A stretch of DNA of 8,037 bases from CAZKTS01 sp964555735. Lineage in GTDB: Bacteria; Actinomycetota; Acidimicrobiia; IMCC26256; PALSA-555. How positions within the stretch are numbered: the first letter of the stretch is position 1; the number at the start of each line of letters is the position of its first letter. A program made the position numbers and the translations under genes. The notes below the pieces were generated by a model, which saw only the letters and a list, made by a program, of their open reading frames with translations, had not been told where the DNA came from and made no database searches. The DNA is taken from NCBI GenBank assembly GCA_964555735.1, contig CAZKTS010000418.1, positions 1-8,037 on the forward strand. Direction: 5' to 3'. Shown here in pieces: positions 6,846 through 8,037 of this stretch.

Positions 6846-8037
6846 GACGTCCCCATGTTCTCGTCGACGTAGGCGTGGGTGAGGTCGGTGAAGCGCATCA
6901 CGGCCTCGGCCCGGCCACCGTGGAGGTCGCAGACGATCTCGATGTCGCGGCCGGCCATGGCCTCTTCGAGCGCACCTTCGTCGTGCGGGGTGGCGACGCC
7001 GTCGCGGCACACCACGATGCCGTTGTAGGAGATCGAGACGCGCTCCTGGTGCAGGAACGCGCCGCTCGCACCCACTTCGGACAGCACTCGACCCCAGTAG
7101 GGGTCGCGGCCGTACAGGGAGCATTGGACGAGCTGGCTGCCGGCGACCGCTCGAGCGGCGCGCCGCGCCTCGTCGGTGGAGCGGGCCCCGCGGATGACGA
7201 TGCGGGCGAGCTTGGTGGCACCCTCGGCGTCGGCGGCCATGGCCAGGGCGAGCTCGTCGCACACCTCGGTCAGCGCACCGACGAGCGCGTGGTACTCGTG
7301 GCCCTTCGCAGTGATCGGCGGGTTCGCGGCGCGCCCGTTGGCGAGCACCGCGACGGTGTCGTTGGTGCTCGTCGAGCCGTCGACCAGGAGCGCGTTGAAG
7401 GTGTCGCCGACCGCGAGCTCGAGAGCGCTGTGGAGCAGGTTCGGCTCGACCGCGGCGTCGGTGGTGAGCACCGCGAGCATCGTGGCCATCGCCGGCGCGA
7501 GCATCGCCGCACCCTTGGCGAGTCCGCCGACCGTGATCGTCGTGCCGTCGGCGAGCTGCGCCGTCGCGACTGCCTCCTTGCGCACAGTGTCGGTGGTGAG
7601 GATCGCGTCGGCCGCGCGCCGACCGGCAGGTTCGTCGGCTCCGAGGGCATCGGTGAGACGCGGGATCCCGCGCTCGAGCGCGTCCATGGGGAGCGGGTAG
7701 CCGATGAGCCCCGTGGAGCACACCAGGACGTCGTCGGTGGCGCACCCCACGCCGGCGGCGGTGAGCTCGCACATGCGCCGGGCGTCGGCCCGGCCGGGGT
7801 CGCCGGTGGCGGCGTTGGCGTTACCGGAGCTGAGCACGACGGCGGCGGCACGGCCGTCGGCCAGGTGCTCCCGACTGATCTCGACGGGCGGCGCGCAGGC
7901 CAGGTTCGTCGTGAAGACGGCGGCCGCGCTCACGGCGGCGCCGTCCTCGGTCGCGACGATGGCGAGGTCGGGCGCGTCCGGCTTGATCCCGCACGCCAAC
8001 CCGCCGGCGACGAACCCCGGAGCTGCCACGACGCTCA
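6842..8037 (-). CDS. argJ: Ornithine acetyltransferase (glutamate N-acetyltransferase), 5' end at the window edge
   Basis: Moves the acetyl group from N-acetylornithine to glutamate, releasing ornithine and regenerating N-acetylglutamate; some family members also use acetyl-CoA, which cannot be read from sequence. The protein is made as a precursor that cuts itself. The cleavage motif AKGAAMLAPAMATML is present, and the nucleophilic Thr of the AT pair is the ACG codon at 7483-7481, splitting it into alpha and beta chains of roughly equal size. SSGNANAATGDPG and STGLIG (oxyanion hole) lie in the alpha half, and THAYVDEN closes the C-terminus. The first complete start in the window is GTG 8029-8027, giving 395 residues. 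The frame remains open to the edge, and the codon straddling it reads NTG followed by AGC GTC, so the true start is probably at 8038, one base outside. The 3' end overlaps argB as ATGA. Confidence 0.96.
   Translation of the reverse strand, partial: SVVAAPGFVAGGLACGIKPDAPDLAIVATEDGAAVSAAAVFTTNLACAPPVEISREHLADGRAAAVVLSSGNANAATGDPGRADARRMCELTAAGVGCATDDVLVCSTGLIGYPLPMDALERGIPRLTDALGADEPAGRRAADAILTTDTVRKEAVATAQLADGTTITVGGLAKGAAMLAPAMATMLAVLTTDAAVEPNLLHSALELAVGDTFNALLVDGSTSTNDTVAVLANGRAANPPITAKGHEYHALVGALTEVCDELALAMAADAEGATKLARIVIRGARSTDEARRAARAVAGSQLVQCSLYGRDPYWGRVLSEVGASGAFLHQERVSISYNGIVVCRDGVATPHDEGALEEAMAGRDIEIVCDLHGGRAEAVMRFTDLTHAYVDENMGTS
8035..8037 (-). other. Possible stop codon of the upstream gene (argC expected)
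   Basis: The last three bases of the window read TGA on the minus strand, in the arrangement NTGAGC seen at the argJ-argB, argB-argD and argD-argF junctions. In actinobacterial arg operons the gene before argJ is argC (N-acetyl-gamma-glutamyl-phosphate reductase), the one pathway enzyme from kinase to lyase missing here. No other base of that gene is in the window, so this is inference from context. Confidence 0.4.

Noticed and set aside
5362..6872. Two plus-strand open frames of about 280 codons opposite argD and argB
   Set aside because: They mirror the codons of argD and argB and have no ribosome-binding site or family resemblance.
5943..7772. A 609-codon frame that could be read as a longer ArgB
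   Set aside because: The upstream part is a frame-shifted reading of argJ, and ArgB has a clear ATG overlapping the argJ stop.

Overview
The window holds one uninterrupted gene cluster on the minus strand: most of an arginine-biosynthesis operon followed by a DNA-repair gene and the first codons of a probable tyrosyl-tRNA synthetase. Base composition is high in G+C (about 68% in a 60-base sample counted by hand, similar by eye elsewhere). GTG starts dominate, and the order argJ-argB-argD-argF-argR-argG-argH-mpg-tyrS is the one known from Actinobacteria (Actinomycetota). In Mycobacterium tuberculosis the arg genes are likewise followed, after an inserted block of polyketide synthase genes, by mpg and tyrS. 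The wording of several proteins (for example the LWHGRF start of ArgH) reminds me of Acidimicrobiia, but I would not assign a class without a search.

Layout in the direction of transcription (high to low coordinates): argJ (8037 to 6842, 5' end at or just past the window edge), argB (6845 to 5943), argD (5946 to 4747), argF (4750 to 3818), argR (3816 to 3346), argG (3323 to 2094), argH (2101 to 704), an AAG/MPG-family 3-methyladenine DNA glycosylase (707 to 81), and the first 20 codons of probable tyrS (62 to 1). Almost no base is non-coding: the gaps are 1 bp (argF-argR), 22 bp (argR-argG) and 18 bp (mpg-tyrS), and the other junctions overlap by 4 or 8 bp. No stretch over 300 bases lacks a gene. 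I see no RNA gene, mobile element, CRISPR array or convincing terminator.

The enzymes make up most of the cyclic acetylated route from glutamate to arginine. ArgJ recycles the acetyl group from N-acetylornithine to glutamate, ArgB phosphorylates N-acetylglutamate, ArgD transaminates to N-acetylornithine, ArgF makes citrulline, ArgG makes argininosuccinate and ArgH splits it to arginine and fumarate. ArgC, the missing reductase, is expected immediately upstream outside the window; the last three bases of the window read TGA on the minus strand and may be its stop. ArgR is the arginine-sensing repressor, so the operon encodes its own regulator, and ArgB carries the N-terminal extension typical of arginine-inhibited kinases. 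All key motifs are intact.

I looked for an undescribed system on both strands and found none: this is a conserved housekeeping locus. The points worth a second look are about gene starts, the repeated NTGAGC junctions, the placement of mpg, and a few residue departures from family motifs.
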